DNA from: Amborella trichopoda
Taxonomy: Eukaryota > Streptophyta > Magnoliopsida > Amborellales > Amborellaceae
Assembly: GCF_000471905.2 (NCBI RefSeq)
Contig: NW_006499787.1
Coordinates: 143,860 to 207,859 of the forward strand
Reading direction: 5' to 3'
DNA: 64,000 bases
The notes beneath the pieces are model-generated. The model did not search any database and had not been told where the DNA came from. It worked only from the letters and a program-made list of their open reading frames with translations. This document shows positions 46,490 through 57,060 of this stretch, piece after piece. The translations under genes were made by a program, and so were the position numbers. Every line of letters begins with the position of its first letter. The first letter of the stretch is position 1.

Positions 46490-49300
46490 TGTAAGAGAAT
46501 CAGTGTCTCTTATGACCCAACATCACTATACAAGCTGATAGTTAGAGTAACAATACGAGAGTTAGAACCTTAGGGCACTATCTCAGAACCACCCCGAGTC
46601 GAGTGCTCAAGAAGTAAAGAAAGCAACAAGAAAAGAGAGAGATAAAAGAATGATGAAGTAAAAATAAAGTAAAGTGAATTAGAACTTAAGATATGATTTA
46701 GAGAGAGAAGTGAGCATTTAAAGTGAGCGAAAATGAGATGAATGGGGGTCAAGGAATGATGGACCCGCTTGTGGTACGGGCCCAGACTCATAAGGGGCGG
46801 ATAGAGTTTATAGGTGAAAGAGTACAGATAGAGTTTATAGGTGAGAGAGCGGCAAATTAACATATAGGGCGGTTAAGACGAGTAGGGCGCATAGGGCGAG
46901 TAGGGAAGATAGAGCGAATAAGGTGAGTAGGTCGGATAGCATGAGTAGGGCGGATAAGGTGGATGAGTGAGTAGGGCCTATAAGGTGAATAGGGCGAGTA
47001 GGGCGAATAGGGTGGACTGGACGAGTAGGGTGGATAGGGAGAATAGGGTGAGTAGGGCGGATAGGGTGGATAGGACGAGTAGGGAAGATAGAGCGATAGG
47101 ACTATAGGGTGAGTAGGAAGAGTAAGGTGAATAGGGCGTATAGGGTGAGTAGGGCGGATTGGGAGAATAGGGGTGAGAGAGATGAGGGTGCGAGAAGAGA
47201 GGAAGAGAGTGGGAGAAGGGCAGACCCGCCTATGACGCGGGTCCGTGTCCTAAGTGACAGGAAGAGAGGGAGTAAGGGAGAGAGGAGAGAAGAGAGGGAA
47301 GGGAGTGTCGAGCCCACCCTAAGTGCGGGTCCGGGTCTGGACGACAAAGAGAGAGAGAGAGAGGGGTAGGGCTCGAATCTGCCATGCATCCAAGCAAGGA
47401 GAGTGAGAAAGAAAGAAGGAAAGAAGGAAGAGAGAAAAATAGAGAAAGAAAGGATGGAAGAAAGAAGAAGAGTAAGAAAGGGATAAAAGAAGTGAGTGAA
47501 AGAGAGAAAGAAGTGAGAAGAGAGAGGAGAGAGTGGACCTAGAATGAGATTGAGCCTAGGTAAACCTTTGTTAATCCCTTTGTTTTCACATGAGAGAGAG
47601 AGTTTTAGGCTCGGTGGGTCAAGACTAAGGTTTAGGAACCCAATCTAGATGGGTTAGGTTAAGGTATGGTGTATAGGATAGGCTAAGGTGTATGGTGCAC
47701 TATGGTATGTGGTGTACGGTAGGGTGTATGCTAACTAAGGTAGGGTGTAGGGTGTATGGAGTAGGATTGGAAGCTTTGGGTTCAGAGGTGTATGGAAGTT
47801 AGGATTTCTAGGGTGTATGGGATTGAGAGTTGGGAATGCTAAGGGAGTTGGAATTTTTGGGTTCTAAGGAGTGTAGGATTCTAAGGGTATTTTCTCTCTC
47901 TAGGAAATGTTTCTTTATTCTCTTATCTTGAGTCTTGAACTTGAAATCATAAGTAAAAGAACCAGCAAGAACTAAGAATTCAAGAATTTCACTCCAAATG
48001 TTCAAATGTCCAAAAGTCTCTATTACAAATGACTTGGGTTCCTTATATAGAACAACCACAAAACAAGGGTTGAATGCTCAAAAACACCCAAAATTCTCAA
48101 AAAATACACATTTTATGAATTAAAAGACTAATCTTGTTTTTGGACCAAACGACCAAAATACCCCTAGGCATGTTTCAACAAATGACAAAACCATCCCTCC
48201 ATGAGGGGCCTCTTGCCATTAGTAGACCTCGAGAGCTTTTTTCAAACGCTTACGATGGTAATTCGGGTGATCAATCATCGTAGAATCAATGCTTGAACTA
48301 TTACACACATTTTGATACCCATTGATCGTCTTGAAATGGATTTTTAAGGAAGAACCCAAAATTCGGCTATGTCCATATACTTTGTGATTCTTCGATCACC
48401 AATCCGGGAAGATCTATGATATTTTAAGCTTTCATATTGATCACAAATTAAAGAGGATACTATCACGATCATTTTGCAATAAATTTCATGAATTTTTGTC
48501 TCTGTTTGAGTATGTTCTAATTTTGGGAAGTCTCCGAAAACTGGGATTCTAGCGACTAGAAAAGTATGTCATTCTTTACCATAAAATTCATGTCATTTGG
48601 CCTCTGATCATTCACAAAAACTATAGCTCTTCGAAACACGATCGCAAGAAAGTCATACATGTGACGATCCGACATAGGGATCTTGAGTTATAGCCTCTCA
48701 AAGAATTGGATGTTCTTCTTTATAAATATAAATTTTTATGTTTCGATCCCATCTTCTCTCTAGAAATTATCTTGCTTCGGGTCACACCATGACGCGTGCC
48801 ATATGTCAAAATGAGCGGATCATCGAGATCTAGCTTCTGCCCGAATTTGAGCTTAATTGGACTCAAAATGAGCAAGTTATGACCATTTGAAAATCATTCT
48901 GAAATGAGAAAGCACAGTTTCCGTTTATAGAAACTGGTTCACAGAGGCAACACCGCAATAGTGTAAAACTCACCCTTTTATGGTAGGTTAGGCACATAAT
49001 GGTCCTGGAGGGTCCAATTGAGCCAAAATTTGATACATGAGGGCTTTTTTACACTTCGAATCCAATAGAGGTGGTCTGATGTTGTTTTGAAACCCATAAA
49101 ATGGGGTTATAGTTATGGGGTCCATTTTCAGCATCCTAGGAATTGGATTTAAAAACCAAGTTTCGTCCTGATCATATCAAAACTTGTCAGAACACAATGA
49201 AAATTTACAAGTGTCCTTAGGGTATCCAAAAATTCCATATCATGAAATTTGAGGCCATTATAACACTTCTTCAAAGGTCAACCAATTTATGCTTATTGCT
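46490..49300 (-). repeat. Long LTR, subfamily IV (about 2.8 kb)
   Basis: Read on the minus strand, the first part (49,250-49,060) matches the start of the LTR at 36,734, with aaccaagtttc, ccat-accccataactata and aaaatgg-ccat phrases. TATATAAGG lies at 48,049-48,041. Downstream are purine/pyrimidine tracts, a 10-bp minisatellite and GC-rich hairpins pairing GACCCGC with GCGGGTC (46,760-46,790; 47,222-47,243; 47,308-47,340). Boundaries are approximate: the right one from alignment to other LTRs, the left one from weak PBS-like text. Confidence 0.55.
46865..47175 (+). repeat. 10-bp minisatellite (gagtagggcg / gataggg-like)
   Basis: About thirty units alternating between gcgagtaggg-like and cggataggg-like decamers, with frequent substitutions. 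It lies in the leader part of the subfamily IV LTR, where the other subfamilies carry polypyrimidine and hairpins. On the minus strand it is a ccctactcgc-like repeat. Confidence 0.9.
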
Positions 49301-50619
49301 ACAGTGTTATTGTGGTTTGGCGGTCCGGTGGACTACTACATAGTTATGCTCTATCTTGCTGGATTTTAACCGGATCTCTCTTGTTATTTTTGCAAACTGT
49401 TGTGGGTTGAATTCATTGTTGATTATGTACTATATGAATTGTTTTTAAAGGTGTATAAGCTTCTCAAACTTGATAGACACCCTAGAGATATGTAAACCAC
49501 TCGTGCACTCATCTTTGAGATAAAATTAAGTCCTCAAAAGCCCCGATTGTGGGTCGGGCACAAGGGGTTCAAACCATGGTTTCCTCCATGATTATTTGCA
49601 CGTTAATTTGATATATTTATTGTTATTGAGTAACTAATGAATGATAGAATTGAGTATATTATGTGTATATTGAGACTGCTCTTATAATCTTTTAGTACGA
49701 GCTTCATGTTACATTTTATTATTTATGTGGATTGAGATCTCGTTGTATTATTATGATCAATTATATGATGTGAATAAGCTAATGTGGCATATGACGAGGA
49801 CGAAGATTGAAGAAGAGATCATTATGTAATTTTTATAGAATGATAAATTTGAGCATAAGTCTTGTAATATGTTGTAGAGATGTACATTTTGTGCATTTGG
49901 ATAATGTATTGAGCTGAATTGTATTTTGAGAGGTATAAACCAAGTTTGAAGGCTGGAATTTATGTATTATGGTTTTGTATTTCCTTCATGTATTTAAAGA
50001 CTTACGTTTCAATAGAATGGAAAAATGTTAAAGTTATGAATTGGGCTCCTTGGTCTTATCCCACCAACAGCTTATTTTAAAATTCTATCTTCCTCTCTTT
50101 CTATCAATGATCTCTCTCTTTCTCTCAACACTCTACTTTTTAATCCACGCACCAATTTAGGAACTTTTGATTTCATTCTCTCATGCTCTCTAAGTAATAT
50201 CATATTTCCCAAATAGGCGCATTCTAAATATCTATCGTTCCATTTATCAGTCTTTTTCTCTCAATGCTCTCCTTTATCTACGCACCAGTTCTATCAAGAG
50301 CAAAAGAGAGAAAGAGAGTGAGTCATAATTATTTTGTCACCTTCCAAATTTTTGGCACATCTCCTAATCACGTCCCATATAAATTTCATCTTCTTTTAAA
50401 ATATAATCTTCAACTTCCATGTCTACTAAGTGAGAAAGAGAAGGAGCGAGCGCAAGAGAGAATAGGAGAGTGATCAATATGAGGGGAGAGATATAAGGAA
50501 ATAGATATTTGATTTTGGGGGAGAAATTTTAGAGGAGGATAGAGAGTTCATTTGAGATGTTTGTTCCATTGCTCTAAATTCATAGTATAGAGACAGAGAA
50601 AAGCGAAAGCTTAAGAGGT
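49301..50619. other. AT-rich DNA, no gene recognised
   Basis: 49,301-50,050 is AT-rich and lacks a frame. 50,080-50,300 contains two diverged copies of a roughly 140-bp block (tttctctcaa...ctctccttt...acgcaccag). 50,400-50,580 is purine-rich. I cannot assign any of it. Confidence 0.4.
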
Positions 50620-50947
50620 GTTTACGATGAAAATCGAACAGATCTTCTGACGAAGATCTCTCAGCGTTTGACACCTTAAACTTATAAAATAATGTGGTAG
50701 AGAAAGTGGGGACAAATCAAATTCAGATCTGAGGCCAGATCTACCAAAAAATGAGCAAATCCGCTCTCAGATCTGTGGCAGAGCCAGCATGATCTAAAAC
50801 ATTAAAACAAGAGTTCAAAGAAGCAAACTGATAAAAATTAATCAAAATGAAATCAAAACAGTAAGAAGAAAAAGAAAGAAAGGGTAAGGGAACAATACGA
50901 AACCGGGCCGGATGGCCTGAGACCCTTAAGCCTTAGAGGGGTCGCCA
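50620..50947 (-). mobile_element. Left arm: PBS and leader start of a second LTR-element family
   Basis: On the minus strand, TGGCGACCCCTCTAAGGC at 50,947-50,930 agrees with the tRNA-Arg PBS at 13 of 18 positions and is followed by about 310 bp of leader ending in catcgtaaac (50,620). The whole stretch matches the plus strand of 56,715-57,060 in inverted orientation, including paired phrases such as agatctgagagcggat and agagatcttcgtcagaagatct. Confidence 0.6.
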
Positions 50948-52500
50948 TCTGGGAACTGCCTCTTGACCTCTCTGATTCAGAAGTTGACCAGAAGATCTCT
51001 GGTTTTAAAGGGTTGTTGCGCCCTAGAGATGACTGAAGATGGTCAAGGTTTTTTGACCTATCCTTTCATGGCTTAAGTTTTCTCAAGCTTTGGGTTAGGG
51101 TTTTTAGGTTAGGGTTGTAGGCTTAACTTTCTCTGTGCAAAGGGGTTAGGGTTTCAATCTTCCTCTCCTCCTCCTCAATGGCCATGAAAAAAGGGATTTA
51201 TAAGGGCCAAGGATGTGTTGAGAAGGGCATCTTTACATAGCCAACAGATCTTCCAACCAAAGGTTCCATTTTAGGGATATGGGTTTGGGTGACACCAGTG
51301 GTGTCACTTTGGCGACACGTAGGCTTGTCCCCCAAACAAACATAGAAAAAACTACGCAAAAAGGAAAGAAATCGATGCACAAAATAAATTTATAATTTGG
51401 GTCGGAACAGGGCTGGGCGACACCAGTGGGGTTGCCCTAGTCAGCTGGGCGGCACCACTAGTGTCACCTTGTCTAGGCTAGGCGACCGCCTGGTGTCGCC
51501 CAAACCGAAGTAGTCCAAACTAAATGTTTCCACTTCAGGTGTGTTCTTCAGCCGCTTTTGAAGGTCTCAGAAAAATTTTTGGTCAAAATGGAGTTTTCTA
51601 CTATTTTTAATGATATTTTTGATAAAACAGAGCGTTTGCAGGACTCTAGATGAAAACAGGGTATCTGCAGGGTACTGGGTAGGCAAAATGGTTCTGGGTC
51701 ATAGGGTTGGTTGTGTGGGCTATATATTTGGGTTTCCTAGGATAATGCGGTCCTAAGAGTTCAGGAAAACACATAATTTGTTAGATTTAAAATGGGTTAT
51801 CTACAGTTTCCCCTCTTGGGCACTCCCTATCCTTCGAGGGACAAGTGAGTGTTAAAGAAGTAGACACTTTGGTGTTCCCTGTCCTTCGAGGGCCAGGTGA
51901 ACATCAAAGATAATGCAGACATTTTAAATTTCTTCCTAACATCATGTGGTCAAATAGCACAGAAACTAATCCTCGTAAGTCATTGGGCTCATCGAGCTCA
52001 CCCACCTAGAGCATTTTCATCCTAGGGTTTTCGACATGAGATGTCGATGAGTTACACAAGCATGAAACTCGAGTTAGATTTTCTGACCATGCCACTTAAC
52101 TTCAGGGATTTCACAGTTTGAAATTCTTTGACTCTGACATCTTCTTTGATTTCCTTAGGGTTTCCTAATGCCTTCTATAGGAAAAAGCTTTCTGTAGGAA
52201 GACACTTGTCCCGCTGATTTCGAAGAGAGAGGCGAGGCAGCAACGCGGTAATCGTGGGAATGCGGTAATTGCGGCAACATGGTAATCATATATGGGTGTC
52301 CAAGCTCCTTCATTTTTTAAAATCTTTTTTTTAGAAATTTTGAAAACAAGGGGGAATTTTAAATAGAACCCAAAGCTTGGACAAGTCACTATTTTAAAAA
52401 AGAAATTAAAGTTTTTGAAAACACAAGACATAGAGTGAAAATCTTTTAAAAACAGAAAGATATTTTGTAAAACAAGGTTGGTTAGGTGTTTTAACTCCTG
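50948..52500 (-). repeat. LTR of the second family, with promoter-like TATA
   Basis: The region lies upstream of the PBS at 50,930-50,947 on the minus strand. A TATAAAT at 51,202-51,196 (minus) is followed, about 60-130 bases downstream, by repeated aaaccctaac phrases. Several GGTGACACCA/TGGTGTCACC hairpins (51,285-51,500) lie on the upstream, U3 side. Two ccctnnccttcgaggg units near 51,825-51,890 are also potential hairpins. The right boundary (about 52,500) is a guess from where the satellite monomer and 40-bp repeats begin. Confidence 0.45.
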
Positions 52501-52511
52501 CAACCATGGAG

Positions 52512-52549
52512 CTCTCTAAGCAGTTTAGCATCATGCAGCGATGGACCAT
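52512..52549 (+). repeat. Single 35-bp satellite monomer, 29 kb from the array
   Basis: The string aagcagtttagcatcatgca then gcgatggacca is one monomer of the large satellite with only a few changes, bounded by unrelated sequence. It lies just outside the start of the minus-strand LTR and next to a 40-bp tandem repeat. Confidence 0.75.
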
Positions 52550-52554
52550 ACACT

Positions 52555-52860
52555 TGCCCTTTTATGCCATACGGGGCTAAACGAAATACACCCGACCCTT
52601 TTACATCATACGGGGCTAGATGAAATACACCCGACCCTTTTACGTCACACGGGGCTAAACGTTACATATCTCGGCTCTTTTGTGTCGCACGAGTTTGATG
52701 TTGAACTGGATACACCAGACCTTTTATGTCTCGGTTCCTTTACGTTGCACAAGTTTGATGTTTTTCCTGTCTCGACTCTTTTACGTTGCACGAGTTTGAC
52801 ATTTTCCTGTCTCGGCTCTTTTACGTCCACGAGTTTGACGTTTTCCTGTCTTGGATTTTG
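52555..52860 (+). repeat. 40-bp minisatellite, about 7-8 copies in two variants
   Basis: Units of about 40 bp. The first three have cttttacatcatacggggct followed by a gaaatacacccgacc-like end. The later ones have ctcttttacgttgcacgagt followed by ttgacgttttcctgtctcgg-like text. The change of variant occurs near 52,670. The 110-codon frame across it only reflects its near-triplet drift. Confidence 0.85.
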
Positions 52861-53565
52861 GTTGGCAGAATAGGCTTGTGCCACAGACGAGTATTTTCTT
52901 TTTGAATTTTTTCCTTTTTTTTTTAAATTTGGTTGACAGTTTAGGCTCATGTCACCAAGGAGCAAGTTAAAATTTTGGAAATTAACTAAGATGTTTAAAA
53001 ACATTCATTTTTTTGTTTGAAACAAAAATACATGATAAACCAAACTTGTTCCCCTTAGTTTCAAAAATTGTCTGGGGCATTTTTGAGAAACGTTTTTTGG
53101 GCGACACAAGTTTTGTGGCTCGGGCAGCACTGGTGTGTCACCCACACAGTCTAGGCGATACAACTGATTCCGCCCATAAATATATATATATATATATACA
53201 TACATATAATATTTTGGTTGGGATTGCCACAGAAATTGAGCAGAAGATTTTTTCAAAGAAAATTTTTTGTGACACCAATAGTGTTGCCTGGGCGACACTA
53301 GTTGTGTCGTCTAGACGGGTGTACGAATTTGGGTGACACCAGTAGCGTCGCCCAGAGCCTCGACCTCCAAATTTTTAAATTCTTGTTATTGAAAGTCCTT
53401 GGGTTTCTTAAACCTTATGTTGGCCATAAAATCCCCCTCCTTCCCATTCTCCTTTTATCCTTCAAGCACTTCTTTCTTCTTCCCATCTTCATCTTCTTCC
53501 TTTTTCATCATCTTCCCTTTGATCTTACTGGTTTTTCTTGTTCTCACTCTTAAGCTTTCATGGTT
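52861..53565 (+). other. Region before the PMD remnant with hairpin motifs and a TA microsatellite
   Basis: Contains GGGCGACAC-type hairpins at about 53,098-53,150, 53,270-53,315 and 53,333-53,356, and a (TA)n stretch at about 53,180-53,200. There is no gene. Confidence 0.5.
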
Positions 53566-55577
53566 CCTAGGTAGGACAATGTTATTTCCAAGGGCAAAGG
53601 TATGGTTTCTGAGTGGGCTGATAATGGAGGAAAGGAGGAGGTTCTTCCTTTGTTTTATATGATTAGGCACTTCCCTGAAGGTCTGCCCTCCCATATCTCG
53701 CAGGGCCTTCGATCGGGTGAAGTTCCTCGGTGTGTCAATGGCTTCCTTATCATCGGGCCCTGGTTCAAGGATTGGTTTCTTTCCTCTCGGTAGTGGCCCG
53801 AGCTCATGGCCTTTTTTGCTTCAGTTTCGATGATATGTATCTTGAACATGGCCTCTTGCCATGTGAACTTTCGCTCCTCGAGGCTCTTGCTGAGAGGTTC
53901 AACTATCAAAAAAACATCTTCTTCCTTCTTAAGGGCGAGACAATTCCAACTTTGGAGGAAATTGCAAGGGTTTCTGGCTTGAGCTTTGCCGGTATTGCAT
54001 ATCAACCTTCGACTGCCACCGATGATCATTCCATCTTGGGTGCACGGAAGTTGGGGCTGCCTACTATTCACATGGTTAGTGGGTTTATATGGAATTGCTA
54101 GTCCAAAATCGAGCGGCGTCTCGAGCCACCAAACAGATCTGTATTCTCCTTTTTGTGTTATTGGGACCCGTTGTTTATCTGAGCGGTCATAAGACGGTTA
54201 GTAGTTCTCTTGTTCCATCAGCCCGTACCTTCTGGGAGAGGGTACACCATTGTTCCAGCTGTGATGGTGGGCATTTACCGAGGTCTTCACGACTGGATCA
54301 CTCGAGGCGACCGATTCATCGAGGGCAGTATCTTGATTTTGCAGGTATATTGTCAAATTCAATTTTATTTTATTTTTTCCCCTACAACTCAGTTTTTATT
54401 CTAGTTTTGGTCCCTGGATCCCATATTTTTTCCATAAAAAGTCACTGAAAAATTCCCAGATCGATCCGGTAGGGTTTTAGTTGGGCGACACTGGAGGTGT
54501 CGCCCCCACAAGCACACTGGTTAGGAGACACCGGGCGTGTCGCCCTTGTCATTCTGTCTCGGGCGGTTTCTAAGTTTTTGGGTGCTTCTGGAGTTCAATT
54601 TTTCTTCCTTTGTTACCTCTGGAACCCATCGTTTGTCATAAAAGTCCATTAGAACCAGCCCGAACTAATCCGTGAGTCTTTGGTGTGGTCGTCATTGGTG
54701 GTGTCGCCCACACATGTTGGGCGACACCAGTAGTGTCGCCCAAGTCATTCTACCCTGGATGATTCTAGGGTTCTGGATTGTTGTATTCTCACTCGTTGGG
54801 GTCCTTTTGGCTCCTATTTTCTGCAGATTTGGGCCTACGAACACATTGTCATTGTTCGTCGCCCTCGATCAACGCTGATTGTATCTACTGCTCTAGGATT
54901 ATGTATGTCAGTGAGTCCACCCAACCTCGAGATGTCAATTATTATCAGTGCGTTTTGGAAGAGTTGTCATCCTTTGATTGGGTGATCAAGGGTCTTGAGA
55001 CTGTGCCCATATTTCTGCCAACAATGGGGTATTCATGTGTTAATCTGGCAGGGCCGTACTTCACAGAGGGGTATTTCCCTTAGAAGGTGCTTCGTAAGTT
55101 TTGTCATACTCAGAATTATACTTCCGTAGGAGAGGCGATCGATTGCCGCCCTATTTTTCCTCTTTGACGACACTCTTCCACCCTTCTGGTCAAGGTAAGT
55201 TTATCGTGGATGGGGAAGAAGTCTTCTTCTAGTGAGGGGTTGGTCAAGCAAGGCAAGCCCATGACCACCTCCACTTACAATTCTTGGTGGGACCGTGCTT
55301 CCCCTCTTCCATTGTGCTCAAAGTTCTCGAGACTCAATGATGAACGTTCTTCCCCTGCTCGGGATCTCGTGTCTTCTCGAAGAAACGATGCCTCTTCTTC
55401 AAATAAGTGGGTTAAATCAGATGTTTTTGACATCAGTTTAGAAGATGCTGAAGTTGGATTGGCTCGATGGGAAGCCTTCGTGGCAGAACTCAAGGAGAAG
55501 GATGCTGATCCGAAGCCGAAAACTGAAAAGCCAAAATATTTTTTTTCTTTTTTTGGCATGAATAAGTCGATCTTATG
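53566..55577 (+). pseudogene. Plant mobile domain (PMD, aminotransferase-like) gene remnant
   Basis: Protein pieces in order match the PMD family (PF10536-like), found in plant nuclear silencing proteins (MAIN/MAIL group) and in transposons that captured the domain. Seen are CVNGFLIIGPWFKDWF (about 53,730), LLEALAERFN and ETIPTLEEIARVSGL (about 53,880-53,970), YRGLHDWITRGDRF (about 54,272), SILILQ before a GT donor at 54,345, and after an AG at 54,896 a C-terminal part with SFDWVIKGLETVPIF (about 54,970) and KVLRKFCHTQ, then a low-complexity tail ending WEAFVAELKEKDADPKPK (about 55,475). The supposed intron (54,345-54,896) contains GGGCGACACC hairpins. The reading frame is interrupted more than once, so it is not functional as it stands. 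Whether it was a host gene or transposon cargo cannot be decided; the flanking inverted arms of an LTR-type leader favour cargo or a nested setting. Confidence 0.65.
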
Positions 55578-55852
55578 ATCACCATTGTTTTTCAAAAGTT
55601 TTATTTTTATTGAAGCCTATTAGGACAGTACAAATTTCGGTCTCGACACCAGAGTAATTGCATGCAATAAGCCCATTTTCAATGGATGAATAAAGTCCGA
55701 ATTTTGAGACATCTAGAATTTTATTTCCCATTTTGATTGATCCCATGGGATTGTGGAATCCCCTCTATATATATTTTTTTCACTTTTTTTTATTTTTTAT
55801 TTTTGCTGTCCCTATTATGGGGTATTTGATCATATATACATATGTATACATA

Positions 55853-56607
55853 NNNNNNNNNNNNNNNNNNNNNNNNNNNNNNNNNNNNNNNNNNNNNNNN
55901 NNNNNNNNNNNNNNNNNNNNNNNNNNNNNNNNNNNNNNNNNNNNNNNNNNNNNNNNNNNNNNNNNNNNNNNNNNNNNNNNNNNNNNNNNNNNNNNNNNNN
56001 NNNNNNNNNNNNNNNNNNNNNNNNNNNNNNNNNNNNNNNNNNNNNNNNNNNNNNNNNNNNNNNNNNNNNNNNNNNNNNNNNNNNNNNNNNNNNNNNNNNN
56101 NNNNNNNNNNNNNNNNNNNNNNNNNNNNNNNNNNNNNNNNNNNNNNNNNNNNNNNNNNNNNNNNNNNNNNNNNNNNNNNNNNNNNNNNNNNNNNNNNNNN
56201 NNNNNNNNNNNNNNNNNNNNNNNNNNNNNNNNNNNNNNNNNNNNNNNNNNNNNNNNNNNNNNNNNNNNNNNNNNNNNNNNNNNNNNNNNNNNNNNNNNNN
56301 NNNNNNNNNNNNNNNNNNNNNNNNNNNNNNNNNNNNNNNNNNNNNNNNNNNNNNNNNNNNNNNNNNNNNNNNNNNNNNNNNNNNNNNNNNNNNNNNNNNN
56401 NNNNNNNNNNNNNNNNNNNNNNNNNNNNNNNNNNNNNNNNNNNNNNNNNNNNNNNNNNNNNNNNNNNNNNNNNNNNNNNNNNNNNNNNNNNNNNNNNNNN
56501 NNNNNNNNNNNNNNNNNNNNNNNNNNNNNNNNNNNNNNNNNNNNNNNNNNNNNNNNNNNNNNNNNNNNNNNNNNNNNNNNNNNNNNNNNNNNNNNNNNNN
56601 NNNNNNN
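55853..56607. other. Assembly gap (755 N)
   Basis: A run of N flanked on both sides by (TA/CA)-rich sequence. A long palindrome lies 56 bases to the right. The three long frames crossing it are artefacts. Confidence 0.98.
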
Positions 56608-56663
56608 TTATATATGTGTATAAAATATATGTATTTACATGTATTTTTGTATATATTTATGTG

Positions 56664-56697
56664 TATACATGTCTATGTGTACACATAGACATGTATA
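56664..56697. repeat. Perfect 34-bp palindrome
   Basis: Centred between 56,680 and 56,681 (gtgt|acac), every base from 56,664 to 56,697 pairs with its mirror. The core is ATGTCTATGTGTACACATAG. It can form a stem of about 15 bp and lies in TA/CA-rich sequence. Confidence 0.95.
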
Positions 56698-56714
56698 TAA
56701 ATAAAGAGGACGCC

Positions 56715-57060
56715 GGTTCTGATACGGGCGAGCTCTTGAGGGCTCGGGAGTCCCGAGCCATGCAGCCCCGTTTGATATTTTTTCTTCCCCTTTCTCTCTT
56801 CTTCTTATTGTTTCCATTTTACTTTGATCTATTTTGATTCATTTGCTTTAAAATCATGTTTTGATGCTTTGGATCATGTTGGCACTATCATAGATCTGAG
56901 AGCAGATCAGCTCGTTTCCTAGCAAATCTAGCCTCATATCTGAATTCAATTTGTCCCACTTTCTCTACCACATATTTTTCATCGGATTAAGGGGTCAACA
57001 TCTAAGAGATCTTCAACAGAAGATCTGTGGAATTTTACATCGTAAACCGTTTTGTGCCCA
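56715..57060 (+). mobile_element. Right arm: PBS-like end and leader of the second LTR-element family
   Basis: Inverted counterpart of 50,620-50,947. The PBS position reads GGGCGAGCTCTTGAGGG-like, clearly decayed. Downstream, tcttattgtttc, gattcatttgc, gatctgagagcagatc, cccactttctctaccacat and tcttcaacagaagatctgtg match the left arm. Similarity ends at catcgtaaac in both arms. Confidence 0.6.

Noticed and set aside
53566-55577. Intact PMD gene
   Set aside because: The recognisable blocks lie in more than one frame and the C-terminal part is interrupted.
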